Assembly (NCBI GenBank): GCA_013398295.1
Contig: VZSF01003599.1
Span: 968,469-1,032,468 of the forward strand
Length of the DNA stretch: 64,000 nt
Direction: 5' to 3'
From: Chionis minor
Taxonomy: Eukaryota > Chordata > Aves > Charadriiformes > Chionididae
Part shown: piece by piece, positions 38,382 through 50,805 of the stretch
Position numbering within the stretch: the first letter of the stretch is position 1
Layout of the letters: the number at the start of each line of letters is the position of its first letter
Notes under the pieces: generated by a model
Told to the model about the DNA's origin: nothing
The model's input: only the letters and a program-made list of their open reading frames with translations
Databases searched by the model: none
Made by a program: the position numbers and the translations under genes

Positions 38382-38413
38382 GTGGGATTTGGAGCTGTGG
38401 GATTTGGAGCTGT
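38382..38413. repeat. Short tandem repeat (15-bp unit)
   Basis: GCTGTGGGATTTGGA is repeated twice directly and followed by a partial third copy, GCTGTGGAA. A shorter related CAGCTG motif lies just upstream. Confidence 0.85.
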
Positions 38414-40277
38414 GGAAACTGTGGAGGAAAGGAGAAGTATTTGTTCCCAGTGTATTAAAAAAGGCGCTTTAGATCAAAATTCCTAGCTGAGTTTCTAGAT
38501 GTCCTGAGAGAGTTATTTTCAAATTAATTGTAATATGCAAACATGTTCCCTGTACATGATAGTGATTTATGGTAATTGGAATACTGATGGGAAAAAAATT
38601 CTTTTAGACTATTTAATGAGCACCTGTGAAATATGGAATGCGTGCACGAGCATCCCGAGTATTTGCCCGAGAGATTTTCTTTCCACAGCTGTGAGGTTTG
38701 GGCATCATTATTTAGATATAAATTGAGAGCCTCTTTCAAAAGGCAAAGCAGGTACTTCGTACAAGTTCATGGGACAAGTGATGTAAATAATTGCTCAACA
38801 GTGTAAATAAAGAGCTTACAATCTGGCTGTATTTTATTACCTATTAGTACTTATTATAATTTATTGGTCTTGTTTCAAACGATGAAGTTAAAAGTAAAAT
38901 GAGTTTCTTTTTGGAATAAGGAAGAAATACAGCACCATATGTTGTGTCAATGGAGCTCTGTCTGATATAGTGCTAATACATTCCTCCCAAGGCCTCAAGA
39001 CATTTTACAACATTTTTAGCACCAATTTCTGCAGTAATGACTAACTTCTGCAGGACAGAAAATTACATTCCTTGGGAGGATATGAAATGATCATGAAAGG
39101 AAAGAGCTGACATTATCCAAGAAGCTATTGAGTTAGCAGGATTTTAATGCCAGAACAATTAATACGCTAGGAGAAATAAATCAACTGGAACAATATGTAA
39201 TAAGGAGAAAACATTTTTGTGGTCTTTTTATAATATTGAAAATGTAAACACTACATGTCATCAGGTACAGTGTGCTAGTTTCTATCAAAACATGGATTTT
39301 CACCTGTATGTTTTTTGGCTGATGTAATTGGAAACATTGATAACTGATTCTGGGTTTGGTGGGAGGAGTTAGGAGCCGAGAGTATAAAAGGAAAGACTAA
39401 AACAAAGCTTACTGAAATGCCTAGAGTAAAGCTGCCTGTAATAAATCAATTTCTTGACTTTGGCAGTCTTTTAATCAATGTTTTAATGTGAGGAACCACT
39501 GTATATAAAGACAGATGGGTAAGCTGACACTAGAATAGATGGGACATGTTGATTTGGGTTTTTTTTTCTTTTTAGCATTTGAGATTTTTTTAAAAAAGAC
39601 TGTGAAATGTTTTGTGTAACTACTTCTCTGTAGTTTTTTTTCTTATACTTCACTTATCCTATGCCTATTTTACGATTGGGTAAGCTAAGACAAGAAGCAA
39701 TCAAACCCATAATCAAACAGAAGACTCTCCAATTTTATTTACGAATTCATTTTTTTGCTCGGGCAAACGTTTATTTCCTTGTTCTGTATTTTCAGTAGCA
39801 TTGATTAGCAGGACATATTTGTGGTTTCTTTCACTTGCTGGCCTTTCTCCAGAACAAGGATCTGAGAATCTCTAAGACCAAGGTCTATAAATACTCAGTT
39901 CAAAAGGAGTTTGTTCAGCGTATTGAGCTGAAGGTCAGTCAGGAAAGATCCTGATAATACTTCACTTCTGCTGATTTCCAAAGGTGGTGTTTATACTTTG
40001 TACACTTGAGCCTTAAAATGGGTGCAGTTCATACCGCTCAGAAGTGGGGCTGTGGCTTCACAATGGTGAAGGTAACAAATATTTTCCAGGACCTCCCTCC
40101 CTGCCTTGTATATAGCTCTATGATTACTTGAACAAAATGAGCATAAAGGTGAATACTGGAGCAAAAATTATTAAGGAAAAAGCCTTTTGATTAAGCTTAT
40201 TTAATATACTGGCATGCCTGCAACATTAATAGTATCTTTTTTTTTTAATTCTTTTTCTATTTGTTCCAATAATGAAG

Positions 40278-40426
40278 GAATCATCTACATGCTGCCGGTC
40301 ATATCTGTGTTCTTGAAGATGCTTTCATGTATGAAAGTCCAGATGAAATAGCAAATCTAACCTCCACAGACAAGTTTGATGCAGCACTGGCTATTCACCT
40401 TTATAAAGCAGGCAGACTTTTGCAAG
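40278..40426 (+). CDS. GLT1D1: GLT1D1 exon 2
   Basis: GLT1D1 is a predicted GT-B fold glycosyltransferase of the GT4 type; its physiological acceptor is not well established. This exon encodes 49 residues, [20 protein letters not shown], then [10 protein letters not shown] and [19 protein letters not shown], aligning with the N-terminal Rossmann half of mammalian GLT1D1 (HLEAAGHVCVLKDAF ... ALALHLYRGGRLLQ). The first base completes an arginine codon split with exon 1, and the exon ends in phase 1 (CAA G) before donor GTAATC. A T-rich tract precedes the acceptor AATGAAG. An in-frame stop lies just upstream, so this cannot be the first coding exon. A sequon is present at NLT. Confidence 0.93.
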
Positions 40427-43400
40427 GTAATCCTCTTTCTATTTTGCAATAAAAATACCTCTTAAAAAGGTACTGAAAGAGAAGAGAATGCATACAAACA
40501 GTTATAAATGGCTGTAAATGTATAAATCCACGTGTAATGTAGTTATTCTGTTTATCCACTTCAACGAATGTTCAGAAATGCTGAAAATCTTTCTCTGTGA
40601 GAGATCTGATCCAGAGAGGAGAGAACTAAATAAATGTACATTTAAAGCACATAGTGCATTTCATAATTAAGTACTTAAACTACATTAAGATAACAGCATT
40701 ATATTAACATTAAGATACTTTCAGCAAATGTGTTCTTTCAGAGGACAATGGCTTGGCTAAGTATAGCTGAGGTCAAATAAAAGAAAGCAGAGAGGCTAAT
40801 TTGATTTTTCTGCTCAAAAATGAGTCAGGGGTTTTTGGACATGAAATAACTTTGAGATGTCATTCATGTCAGCTAAACTAGGAGACAGGATGTTATCAGA
40901 CAAATAATAAAATTTTCTATTGTATCTAGCCATGTAGAACAAAAATTTTAGCCTGCCATTAATGATACAGCAGAAGCACTGACTTTCAAAATTACGGATG
41001 CTGTCACATACTGAAATTGCAGGCGTGCATCCATTTTTGAGATCACATTCATATTGTACAAATCTATTCACTTGGACAAAGGTACATAATTTGATACTTT
41101 CATCAGATCTCAGTATAAGTTGTGCTGTGCTAGTTTTCAGACTTCAGAAGTCCCCCCCTAATTTGTCCTGGTGGGTTTTCAGAAAGCCTGAATTATTGTG
41201 TCTGTCATGCTTGTGTATCTTTTGTTACAATGGAGCTCTGATTTCAATAGGGATCCTAGAATACAAATAAAAAAATGATTCTGTATGATGATCTCTGCTA
41301 ACATATGTATTAAGACTTCTCTTGTTGGAATATAGATATGATTGCTTCTGTGACAAGACCTAGAATTGTTTTGGAGGAGGCTTATGGAAGGTCTTAGAAC
41401 TGTCTCTTTTTTTTTTTTTCCCCCCCTAAGGAACAAAAAATAACGTTGAAATTTAAATGTTTACTGTAAAACTTTATTGCAGTTTTGACTTGCATAGCAT
41501 TGCCTCAATGCTGTTGCTATTAGCTTTTCAAAATCCCAAGTGACCTACAAAGCCTGATACTTGAAGGATTTGCAAAAGCTCGGTACCTTAAATAAGTCAG
41601 AGTCACACTGTCCCAAAAAGCATCTGCAATAACTGAAAAAAAAATAAAACAAATCTGTGAAAAGCAAGAAAGTAGTATGATTGCTGAGATGATCCTAGTC
41701 AAAATATAAAAATTATTGTAGACTTCTTGAAGGAAAGAAGTGATACAGAGGACATTCCTGATGCTTGTAACATTTAATCTTTCCATACCCTGTATTAAGA
41801 AACACTGTAAAGAAATTTAGTGACTGCAGTCATACTACCACACTACCAATCTTTTGAGCCTCATCTTGGAAACTTTGTTTACGTGATTGGGGATGTATGA
41901 TCAGCGCATGTAATAGATGACATAATAATTATTTACTTTTTTATTATTAGAAAGGCAATACGTATTTTATATTGTATTACAGAAACTCAGTCTTGAAGAT
42001 TAGTGTTGTGGTGCTTTGATAGTGCCTATTAATTCTCTTCCCAAATGTTAGAGTACAGTATCTAAAAATGCCATGGAAAGTCTTCAAGTAGCCAGAATGG
42101 CAATTAGTCTTTCATTCTTTTTCTTTCATTTAGTAATGAGCAAATTAGCAATGCTGATAAATCCTCATCTTACAGCTCACTTTATTTTCAAATATGAATG
42201 TGAAACATATAGTATGTTTTCTGTCTTTATCAACATATTTATTTCATTCCCCATTTGCTTTAACATTTTCTTATTTGCTTGTTTTTAACCATGAGTTTTG
42301 ATTATGAAAGTTCACTGATTTTGCCCTATGTTCTCACCACCACCACCTCCTAAGACACTGTGGGTTGCTGTAGAAAGTGTCACCAATAGTTTCCACAGCC
42401 ACAAACATTCAAGGTCAGTTATATTATCTCTCAAAAAGAAGAACCTCCATCAGCACAGTAACCTCTTGTGCTCTGCTCTGCGGTCCAGTGCTGAGGACAG
42501 TGCTGCCTGCAGAGTCCTTGATCCCTCTCCCCTTCCATCCGATAGCAAAAGGGAAAAAACAAAGCATATTTTCTGCCTTTCTTGGTATGCAGTATGTAGG
42601 AGTAATACAGCCTAACTGCTTATTCTTCTCCGCAGTCAGAGTGATACCTTGGTTTCATCTGAACAGCTAACAGAAATCTGCAAAATCCACAAAATTGGTC
42701 ACCTTAATGACAGGGTTTTTAGGCTGTCTTGCTGGAGATTGTTTCTTTTGCAAAACTGCAATCCCATTTGGAATTTAAAACTATGTTCTGCATGTAGTAA
42801 TTAGCCACCATGAGTGTGTTATTTGTTAGCTTAATGTGGTGTAAAACTGACCACTTAATCGTTTTCATTGCCTAAACAATAAAGGGTAAACATTATTGTC
42901 TGCTATCTTGATTTAAGGGGAGAACATTACTGGTAACTTGTCAGTTACTAAAAATAACCTGACTGCAAGGAAAGAAGTACTATTAGAAAGGAATCTTACA
43001 CTACTATTGGCTTTTGTATTTTAATCTAAGTAGCCTTTGCCTTGTCCGTGTAAGTCCAGCTGCTGTTAGTGTAGAAGTGTTGTTCTACCCTGGTTTGGTG
43101 GCTTTTTACCCTTATGCAAACATGGATTTCTTCTGATGCTGTGTATCAAAAACAGGCTTTTACAAGAGTGCAGACACCACTACGGTATATATGCTTTTAT
43201 TGGTACTCTGAAATTTAAGTGCTGATAAGGACTTGTGTACAGTGTCCCACAGCCAACATGCCTTGCTCTGCTCTTACTGTTCTGAGCACTGTATGGCATC
43301 CTAAAACAACTTCCATAACTTGGGTGATCGCAGAAGATCTTGAAATGACCAATTATAAACACAGATCCATCTTTTGGGATGGAATTAGGCAAAACAATGG

Positions 43401-43994
43401 TTTGTTGCAGGTCCACATATACAGCCTTATTTAATTCAGTGACCTTGCCGACAGTGTGGGTCTATCTAGATTTTTTGTAGCAGTAAAATTTGCTTTGGAA
43501 GTTAATATTTAAAAAAAAAAAAAAAAAGAAAAGAAACAAAACTAATTTCAGTAACCAACTTTGCAGAATGGTCACCCAAACCACTGTATTGGAGTGCTTG
43601 AGGGGCCAGTGAATGCATGGCTGAGGCTAGATACCTGGGACCAAACTTTGCAATACCGTATCTTACTAAAATGTGAATAACATTTAAAATGTATATGCTG
43701 TTTGGTGGGCTGCCAAGTGTAGAAACTAAGTGATTGTTTTTACTAAGCATGGAAAAGGCAAAGGAAATCTGATAACTGCAGAACAGACTCACGTGCTGTG
43801 TAAGTGCATAGTTATTGTATGGGATTTTCAGTGCCAAACCCATAAAAATTCAAGTTTCTCCAGGATTCTTTTTCAAAGACTTTTGCCTAAGTATGGGATA
43901 CCATATTATCAATATATTTTTTCATTCTTAATATACCTTCTGGTCACTAGCTTGATGTGTTGTTCAACTTCTCATTGTAGTCATTGTTTTGCAG
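40427..43994 (+). other. GLT1D1: GLT1D1 intron 2
   Basis: A 3.6 kb AT-rich intron with poly(T) at about 41408-41419 and poly(A) at about 43511-43527. The open frames at 42328-42670 and 43502-43843 show no recognisable family. No interspersed repeat was identified. Confidence 0.8.
43511..43527. repeat. Poly(A) tract
   Basis: A run of about 17 A residues followed by GAAAAGAAAC in GLT1D1 intron 2. No retroposed body is recognisable before it. Confidence 0.9.
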
Positions 43995-44100
43995 GCAGCA
44001 GAATTCCTTTTGGAATCATCTTTGGTGGAACAGATGTAAATGAAGATATCAAATGTGAAGAGAAGCGTCGAGTAATGGGAGCAGTACTAGAAGAAGCCAG
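43995..44100 (+). CDS. GLT1D1: GLT1D1 exon 3
   Basis: Encodes [21 protein letters not shown], then [14 protein letters not shown] plus a split arginine. It matches the mammalian [16 protein letters not shown] ... VMGRVLEEAR block; the GGTDVNED loop is the most conserved part of the N-terminal domain. The acceptor TTTTGCAG and donor GTAAAA fit, and the phases are 1 in and 2 out (2 + 34 codons + 2 = 106 bases). It joins exon 2 to read LLQ-G-SRIPFG. Confidence 0.95.
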
Positions 44101-44184
44101 GTAAAAGCTTGTGTGGAAGGTTTATGAGAGGAAATTACATTTTGGTAATGGCAGGTCGTTTAGGAATGGTTCCATAAATGCTTG

Positions 44185-44265
44185 GAATCACCGGGTGATG
44201 TGGAGGCCAGCAGACAAATGATAGACTGCTTGAGATCCCTATGATCTCTATGATTTTATGATTCA
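44185..44265 (+). mobile_element. Possible degraded CR1 tail
   Basis: The run GAGATCCCTATGATCTCTATG followed by ATTTTATGATTC resembles the ATTCTATG repeat that ends CR1 elements, just downstream of GLT1D1 exon 3. The body upstream is too diverged to confirm. Confidence 0.3.
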
Positions 44266-44894
44266 GTGCTGGAAGTAGAACAGTTTCTTCATAAAATATA
44301 GTCTGTATGCAGTCTATTCATTTTATATTTCCTCTGCTACAATCCTTTCATCGTATTTGTCCATGTAAGAGTTGGCAGAGGAGTGCTGAAACTTGGTCTC
44401 TTGGGCTGTGAATTTTCAAAAATACTCAAATCCCATTAAAAGCTAATGGAATCTGTTCTCTTGATAACTAATCCCGTGCTTTGTCTACTGAATCGTAACT
44501 CTTTTCTAGAATAATAGAACTATGCATGTGATAAGGATATAAAATTCTAAGGCAGGTAAAAGAAATGAGAAGAATAATAGCAAGAATATTTAACCTGGGA
44601 TTTGGCAGCGTACTGCTGTGTAGAATAATCTACTTTATGGGTAGACATTATGAAGACAGCCTAAGACGTTAGGATAACTGTGGGCTATAGCAACTTGACC
44701 GGTTTATTTGACGTGTTTGTAACGGATGCAATTTTATACAATCAAGTTTTAATTTCTTACTAAATTATTTTAGGTTGTTTATATTTGCAGAGATTTAGGT
44801 AAAGACCTGCACATCTAAGTATCTCCAACAATATCCATACAGATCTCATTTAGACAGAACTATCCTGGCCAGGAAATTGCTGGTATTTGGTATT

Positions 44895-45000
44895 TAAATA
44901 ATGAATCTTTAGCAGTGGAGGTGGTTAATGGTGATTTAGTGGTGGAGGTATGATTATCTAAATAGCAAATCTTTGTTAGTGGTGGAGGTATGAATAGTCT
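44895..45000. repeat. Imperfect tandem repeat, about 40-bp unit
   Basis: TAGTGGTGGAGGTATGA occurs at 44938 and 44978, with AAATCTTTGT before the second copy. A more diverged first copy (AATCTTTAGCAGTGGAGGT) starts near 44903. Two and a half copies in total. Confidence 0.7.
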
Positions 45001-48000
45001 CATTAAATCTTACTGTAGTAATATTATTAGCCTAAACAAGGTTGGACCCTGTTTGTCAAGGCCCTGTGCCAGAAGTGCTAAACGGTGCTCCAAGCTGGTT
45101 TTTTTAAAAACCTCTGTTTCTTAGTAAGCTCTGGTTTATGTTAGATATATTCAAACATATAAAATACTTTGTATTGGAACTAACATATTTTATGCATTAA
45201 CTGCTATCTGTGCATAAAGACCGAGGTGCCCAACAGTTAGACTTAACTGAAACAACAACTACAAACAACTGGCATTTGTCATGTTGCATGACAGAATCAA
45301 ACCTGTTCTCGGAGGCCTCACATTTAGCTTATTGATAGAGTGTTTGATTGAAAAGCAGGTGACTCAAGTATAAAGAGCTTTTGTTCTTTTTTCCTGCTAA
45401 TGGGATCCTTTATCTAGATACATGAACAAAGAAGCAGAGACTGAAAAAAGTCTTTCAGCAAATTGTCTCAATTTTTGCGGGGAATTGACAAGAGAGCATT
45501 TTCAGTGTGTTTTAAAGTCCAGAAAAGTTCCAGTGACATGTCAGTGTAGTCATCAAATGTAGTTCAAGAACTGATCAGAAATCAGAGAAAATGACTAAAA
45601 AACAAAAAGGTTTTTGGAGCATTTCTCATTGTTTCAACATCCCCAGAAAAGAAGTTCCTGATCCAGAAGTCTGTTGACTTCAGCAGTGTTCGATGAGGTC
45701 CACAGTGGGCCAATTAACCCTTTTCTTACTGGAAAATAAAGCATTTTATGGATGTAAATCTTGTAGCAGATGGAATTAGTTTAATAGATAGCTTAAGTCT
45801 TACGGAGATAGGGCTAAGGCTGGCACTTCATGTGCAGCCATTGTAATAGCTCGATGATGGCAGGGATGGCTCTACTGCTACCTCCCTTCTTCTCCTCCTT
45901 TCTCTTGCTTGTGGCTGTGTGACCCACCCTTCCTTGGGCCAGGATTGGACTGCTTTCTGAGCAGGCTTAACTCACCAAATGGCATAAAATTGGCTTCCCC
46001 CCCCTGCCCCAGGTTAGTTTTCTACCACTTTAATAAGAAAAGCCAGCTTGTGGAAGGGTGTCTCTTTTGGTGGCAGTAATCTGCTACAGCAGGTCACTCA
46101 GCCTCATGGAACTATGCTGGGACTTGAGTGCTCTGAGGAGTCATGTCTCCAGAACTGAGCTCTGGGTAAGCAAAAGGGGTCCCTGAGTGCACTAGGTGTG
46201 ATAAAATCTAAGCATCTGGAACATCTTATGGAATCCAGTGGTACTGCTTGCATCCTTTAGCAGAGCTTAAATGTCTTGCTGAGCAGAGCTTGCTCAGGAT
46301 CCTGTCTCTGTTCATCGCAGCGTTCTAGCTAGGACGGGTAACCACAGAGGTTCAGATGTGTCAGTATGGGGTTTGGTTCATGTTAGCAATGAGGAAATAC
46401 ATTCAGAATCCACAGCAGGTCTATATCTTGTGGTTTTATCTTTGCTAATACCACTGCATGTTCTAGCTATTACTAGCAAACTTAATGCCGGCATAGATAT
46501 GCTGTTCTGTCTATACTGCCTTATAAAAAGTGGTAGCTAAAGAGATTTTAAAGACAGCACTCAATTATACTCCTTGAAAAGTCATTAGGGCATGTTCTTA
46601 AGTCTTAGTGTGACGTGGAGTTGAAAAGCAACTGAAGGCCCCATTCAAGACAAAATTTATATACTTGTTTACTTTTGTTATCAAATAATCAGAAGTTATT
46701 CTTTCAACAGGTTTGAAGGAAGAGAAAAAAATACATCTAATGTGCAGGCTGAATTTCACCACCGTGCAAAATGAAAATTATATAAAAACAGAATCTCTGA
46801 GTGTGTCCATTTGATCCAGTTCTGTGCTTAAAATATGATTTGTCAAAAATATGGCTAATGTAGCTTATGCAAAACCTGTGCTTTACTGAATGTTTTTTTA
46901 ATGATAATTAAATTAAGATCTTGAAGTATAGTTTAGTAGCTTGAATTTTCTATGATGTTTCAAAATATATTACTGCATCCTTATGCAGTTCTCATAATAT
47001 TTTCTCTGTTACAGGAAAAGTAATTCAGTTTTGTAGAATTTATTGTGAATGCATCTCTTCTCCAATATTATCACTAGTATTATTCATTGCATAGTTATTA
47101 AAAGAAACATTGATTATTTTTTTTTTCTGTATTGATTGCAGGGTTCTAAGCAGAATGTACCATGAATTGTAGATTACTTGTCCAGTACAATATACCACCA
47201 CATTCCATAAAACAAAATATTGAACACTGTCTAGCTTTATAATGAGTGTTTCATTTTTAATCGAATTCCTCTAAATGGTGGTTGTACTCCTCTAGGGTAT
47301 TTTTTTTTATTGAACAGTATTTTGTAGACTTAGGAGCAACAGTTTTTTCTGCTTGTTAACGTGATGTATTGAAAACATAATTGCAAAAACTGGAAAGGGA
47401 GCATGTGCAGCTTGACAAAACAAGCATTTGCAAAGGCTTTAAAAACCTTAAAGCTGTCAAGTTGTAGATGTGAAATTCATTATAGTACTGTAAAGCAGAT
47501 ACTACAAAAGAAACGTATGGGAATAAGTTTTGTTTCATTGAATGAAAGTAAGAGTTATAATTCAGCATTTATATGACTTCTGATGAATGCTTATGATTTC
47601 ATGTCCTCAAATTATTAACATCTCTGAATGAAAAGCACTATTCTGGTTGTGACTTAGGAATGTGTTTCACCTCTAACCATTGAGATGTCATAGGATTGGC
47701 TCAGGACAAGCATTACATTAATTCTATGAAAAAGAAACACTGATTAATAAGTGTAGTATGTAACAACCTGTTTTATATTCAATATATGTAAAATCAATTT
47801 TAAAAAGTGAATTTTGCAGAGACATTATGTCTCATATGATGGAGGCATTCAAACATTTCTCTTCCACAGGACTAGTAGTCTTCAGAAATGGTCCCATTTG
47901 TGGTTCTGGTTAGCGATAAAGTTCCATTTAAGAACAGTCAAAGCATGTGTTTATATATTTCACCACAACTTAAAAGCTACATGAAAGCCCAGCATGTTCT

Positions 48001-49380
48001 TAAGATCTCTTCTGAACAGGGATTCTTTATTAACTCCAACTCCATAAAAATATCTCATACAGCTTCTTGGTATTCCATCAAGCTCCCAGTAAGAATAACT
48101 TGTTTATCCAATATGCTTAGAAACAAGACTTGTGTGACTGAAGTCTCTCTTTAATGAGACACCCAGAAATGAAAACTGTTCATATCAATGCAGCTTTTAA
48201 GTGGTCTCTGACGTAAGTCTCCTGATGTGTGGAATGACAGAGCACTTCTCAGAGGCACGTAAGTTGAAGTCCAGATGAGGCACTATAAACAGCCATAAGA
48301 GAAAAGGTAGAAGTAAGCTTGGGAATAGAATTCTCTTCTCCCTCCCAGAAGAAAACTCTAGCCACTAAGTTATTCAAGTACACTTTTGTTTGTTTGTTCT
48401 TACTTTGCCTTTATGATTTATACAGATTACAGAGGAGGAGTAGATGGTGTTTATGTACTATTCCACAGTTCATTCATTTAAACACTCTTCTCATAACGAA
48501 GAAAAGTCTCAACCAGGGAACAGTCAAAATGCCCTTCTATCAGTATTATATCTGCTAGTGTAACGGTCTCTTTGCCTGAAGTGATGACTGTGGTAAATCT
48601 CATTTCTGGGCACCCAGTTCTTCTCCGTACATTGTAAAGGGATATCGGGTGTCTAACTCAGCACTGCGAATTTCATCTCTACTGCAGATGCCTAACATTC
48701 AGAGCTGCAGAGCTGAGCATCCCAACTCTGTGAGATTCCAGAGTTGAAGCCCAGTCACTGGATCATCTTTCTTCTTTTTTAGTTTATTTAACTTTTTATA
48801 TATTTTCTGAAGAATAACATTTTGCTCTCTCAGATGTTTGTTTCTCATTGACAGCTTTCGCTACTCAGAAAAAAGGAGAGAACATTGGGGAAAAGTTTAA
48901 AAGTGGCTCATTTGAATTAAACTCAGTTGCAATGAGTTGCAAATAGCGGGACTTGGTATTGTCAAATGACAATAGTATGAAACTAACTGGGCTTGAGATC
49001 CCTTCTTACCTACCCCTCTGGTTGTGAAGAGGCCTATTGCAACTGACAGTGATGTGGAAACAGGAAACGCTGCAGCTGTGTGTTAGTCTAGATAAATGGG
49101 GGGGAATGTTCCCATTAGTGCATTTTCTCTTACTTTAAAAAAATCCTCGTTTTATCTCCCCAAGAGCTCTAAGTTGTAAAGCCTGGAGAGATATCATTAT
49201 TTTACCAGTATTTTCTGCTAAAACAAATAGAAAGCCTGCTTTCTGTCTTTCTGTCTATAATCATTTTTATAAGCCTCTGCTCTTCATTCTTATAAAGATT
49301 TTTTTTCTGAAGTACTTTTCTGTTTTTATGTTTAAACACTTTAAGCAGATGATCCCAGCTATTTTTGTCCATTAAACTAG

Positions 49381-49432
49381 GTTTGCAGTGGCTTTCACAA
49401 CGAAAATGAAGGAACTGGCAGCAGCAGAGTGG
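49381..49432 (+). CDS. GLT1D1: GLT1D1 exon 4 (52-base microexon)
   Basis: A very short exon found by phase and homology. The base at 49381 completes the arginine split in exon 3, then 17 codons read FAVAFTTKMKELAAAEW, matching mammalian FAVAFTESMKEMAQAQW. The acceptor is AAACTAG and the donor GTATGT after TGG (phase 0). It is too small to appear as an open frame. Skipping it would shift the frame (52 bases). Confidence 0.93.
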
Positions 49433-50689
49433 GTATGTTTACATGATGATGGTGATGCTTATAGTATTATCAACAATGCATTTCGTCTAAAATGTTTTCT
49501 AAATAATACTAGAGAATTGTAATAATCTTCATATTCTCTATTCCTGTTTTTCCTTTCAGAGAAAGCATTTAATGTTTATGTACTTCGACAGGTCAAATAG
49601 ATCTGGCATTTAAAAGCTGTTTAGTATTTGGAAAGAGTATACAGTTGTTTAGGAAGTGCTTCTCTGTAACATTTAAAGTTAATCATTGCTGTTGTTATCA
49701 AGTCTCTCCTGATGCCATATGCATATATTGTTTCTTTTTGCATCATTTAATAAACTTTATGTTGCTGAAATTCCACTAAACAGGTTTACTTACAGTAAAG
49801 AATTTGGAAGAATAATTTGAAAATACTTGTTTTGTCAACAGAGGAAATAGAATGAACTTCTTACGGAGAACTGCAGAGCTAAAATTGGAGTTATGCTAAG
49901 CCCAGCAATATGCGATACACAGCCCTGTTGGCCAGGCCTTGAGGGATATGTAGCCCATAAATAGCACTTAACTTTCTTAAAATTAATTTCTCCTTCTGAA
50001 AATAAGCAAAGAACTGGCAGTAATAACGGGTAGTGCTCTTTCTCTTCATTTAGTAGGTACCATTGCATTCGCCGTATTGCAAGTCTGCTTCAAGCATTCA
50101 GTACAATTATTTTTAGTATCTGATGCTCCTGTTTGAAAATAGACTGGGTCATCCCTTGGGTGGTTGAGTTGATGGCAGGCTGCCAGTGGAGAAAACTGAG
50201 ACAAATCCTTGAAGTAGACAGTCCTCAATCCTGGTTTCTGAAGAGTCCCGTAAGACAATAAATAGCTGCCGGTCATTTGAGTCCAAGGAGTGCTTTTGGA
50301 TAGCATCAGGCTGCACTGGTAACCTATGGAAAACACTCCACACCAGGCAGCAGGGCTTGCTGATCCAGCTTGATGGCCCTGCTGATCTTCTGTGCGAGGC
50401 TAGCTTTCCAGCTAACTTTTTGGCTAAAGACTTGTACTGGATTACAGAGGAGCTATATTGAGCACCAGCTCCAGCAAAGCATAAGCAAGAACTGTTTGGC
50501 GGACCGTAAGAGGCAACATACTGGGATAAAAAGACCAAGGCAGGACATCCTCTTCCAGCTGCAGTGAGCTGTTAGCTCCACTCACCTCATCTTGTGAAAC
50601 ATCAGCTGAAGTTGAGCAATAAATGCAAAAAGTAGGAAATAGCTGCTTGGTATCTCTTCAGTTCTAATTTGCATAATAATTTGCATCGG

Positions 50690-50805
50690 GTAGACGTGCT
50701 GCTGAGGGACATGGTTAGCGGTGGTTTTGGCAGTGTTAGGTTGATGGTTGGACTCAATGATCTTAAAGGTCCCACCCAACCTAGACAATTTTATGATTCT
50801 ATAAT
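50690..50805 (+). mobile_element. CR1 3' end fragment
   Basis: About 115 bases of a CR1 3' UTR on the plus strand, from GTGCTGCTGAGGGACATGG through GACTCAATGATCTTAAAGG to an ATTTTATGATTCTATAAT-type tail. It matches the end of the longer copy at 63480-63580 almost phrase for phrase, so both belong to closely related subfamilies. It is in the same orientation as GLT1D1 (intron 4). Confidence 0.9.

Larger units (their letters stand above)
33648..40277 (+). other. GLT1D1: GLT1D1 intron 1 (5' border unknown)
   Basis: About 6.6 kb between the gap and exon 2, mostly AT-rich. It contains a 47-base tandem duplication (36081-36172), a short tandem repeat (about 38382-38413), a TATA/AATAAA pair resembling an LTR core (39383-39445) and no identified exon. 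GC falls from about 33950 onward, which suggests the island ends there. Confidence 0.6.
44101..49380 (+). other. GLT1D1: GLT1D1 intron 3
   Basis: A 5.3 kb AT-rich intron with a possible CR1 tail near its start (44185-44265) and an imperfect tandem repeat around 44900-45000. No coding sequence was found; the frames at 47888-48154 and 48319-48558 have no family similarity. Confidence 0.8.
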
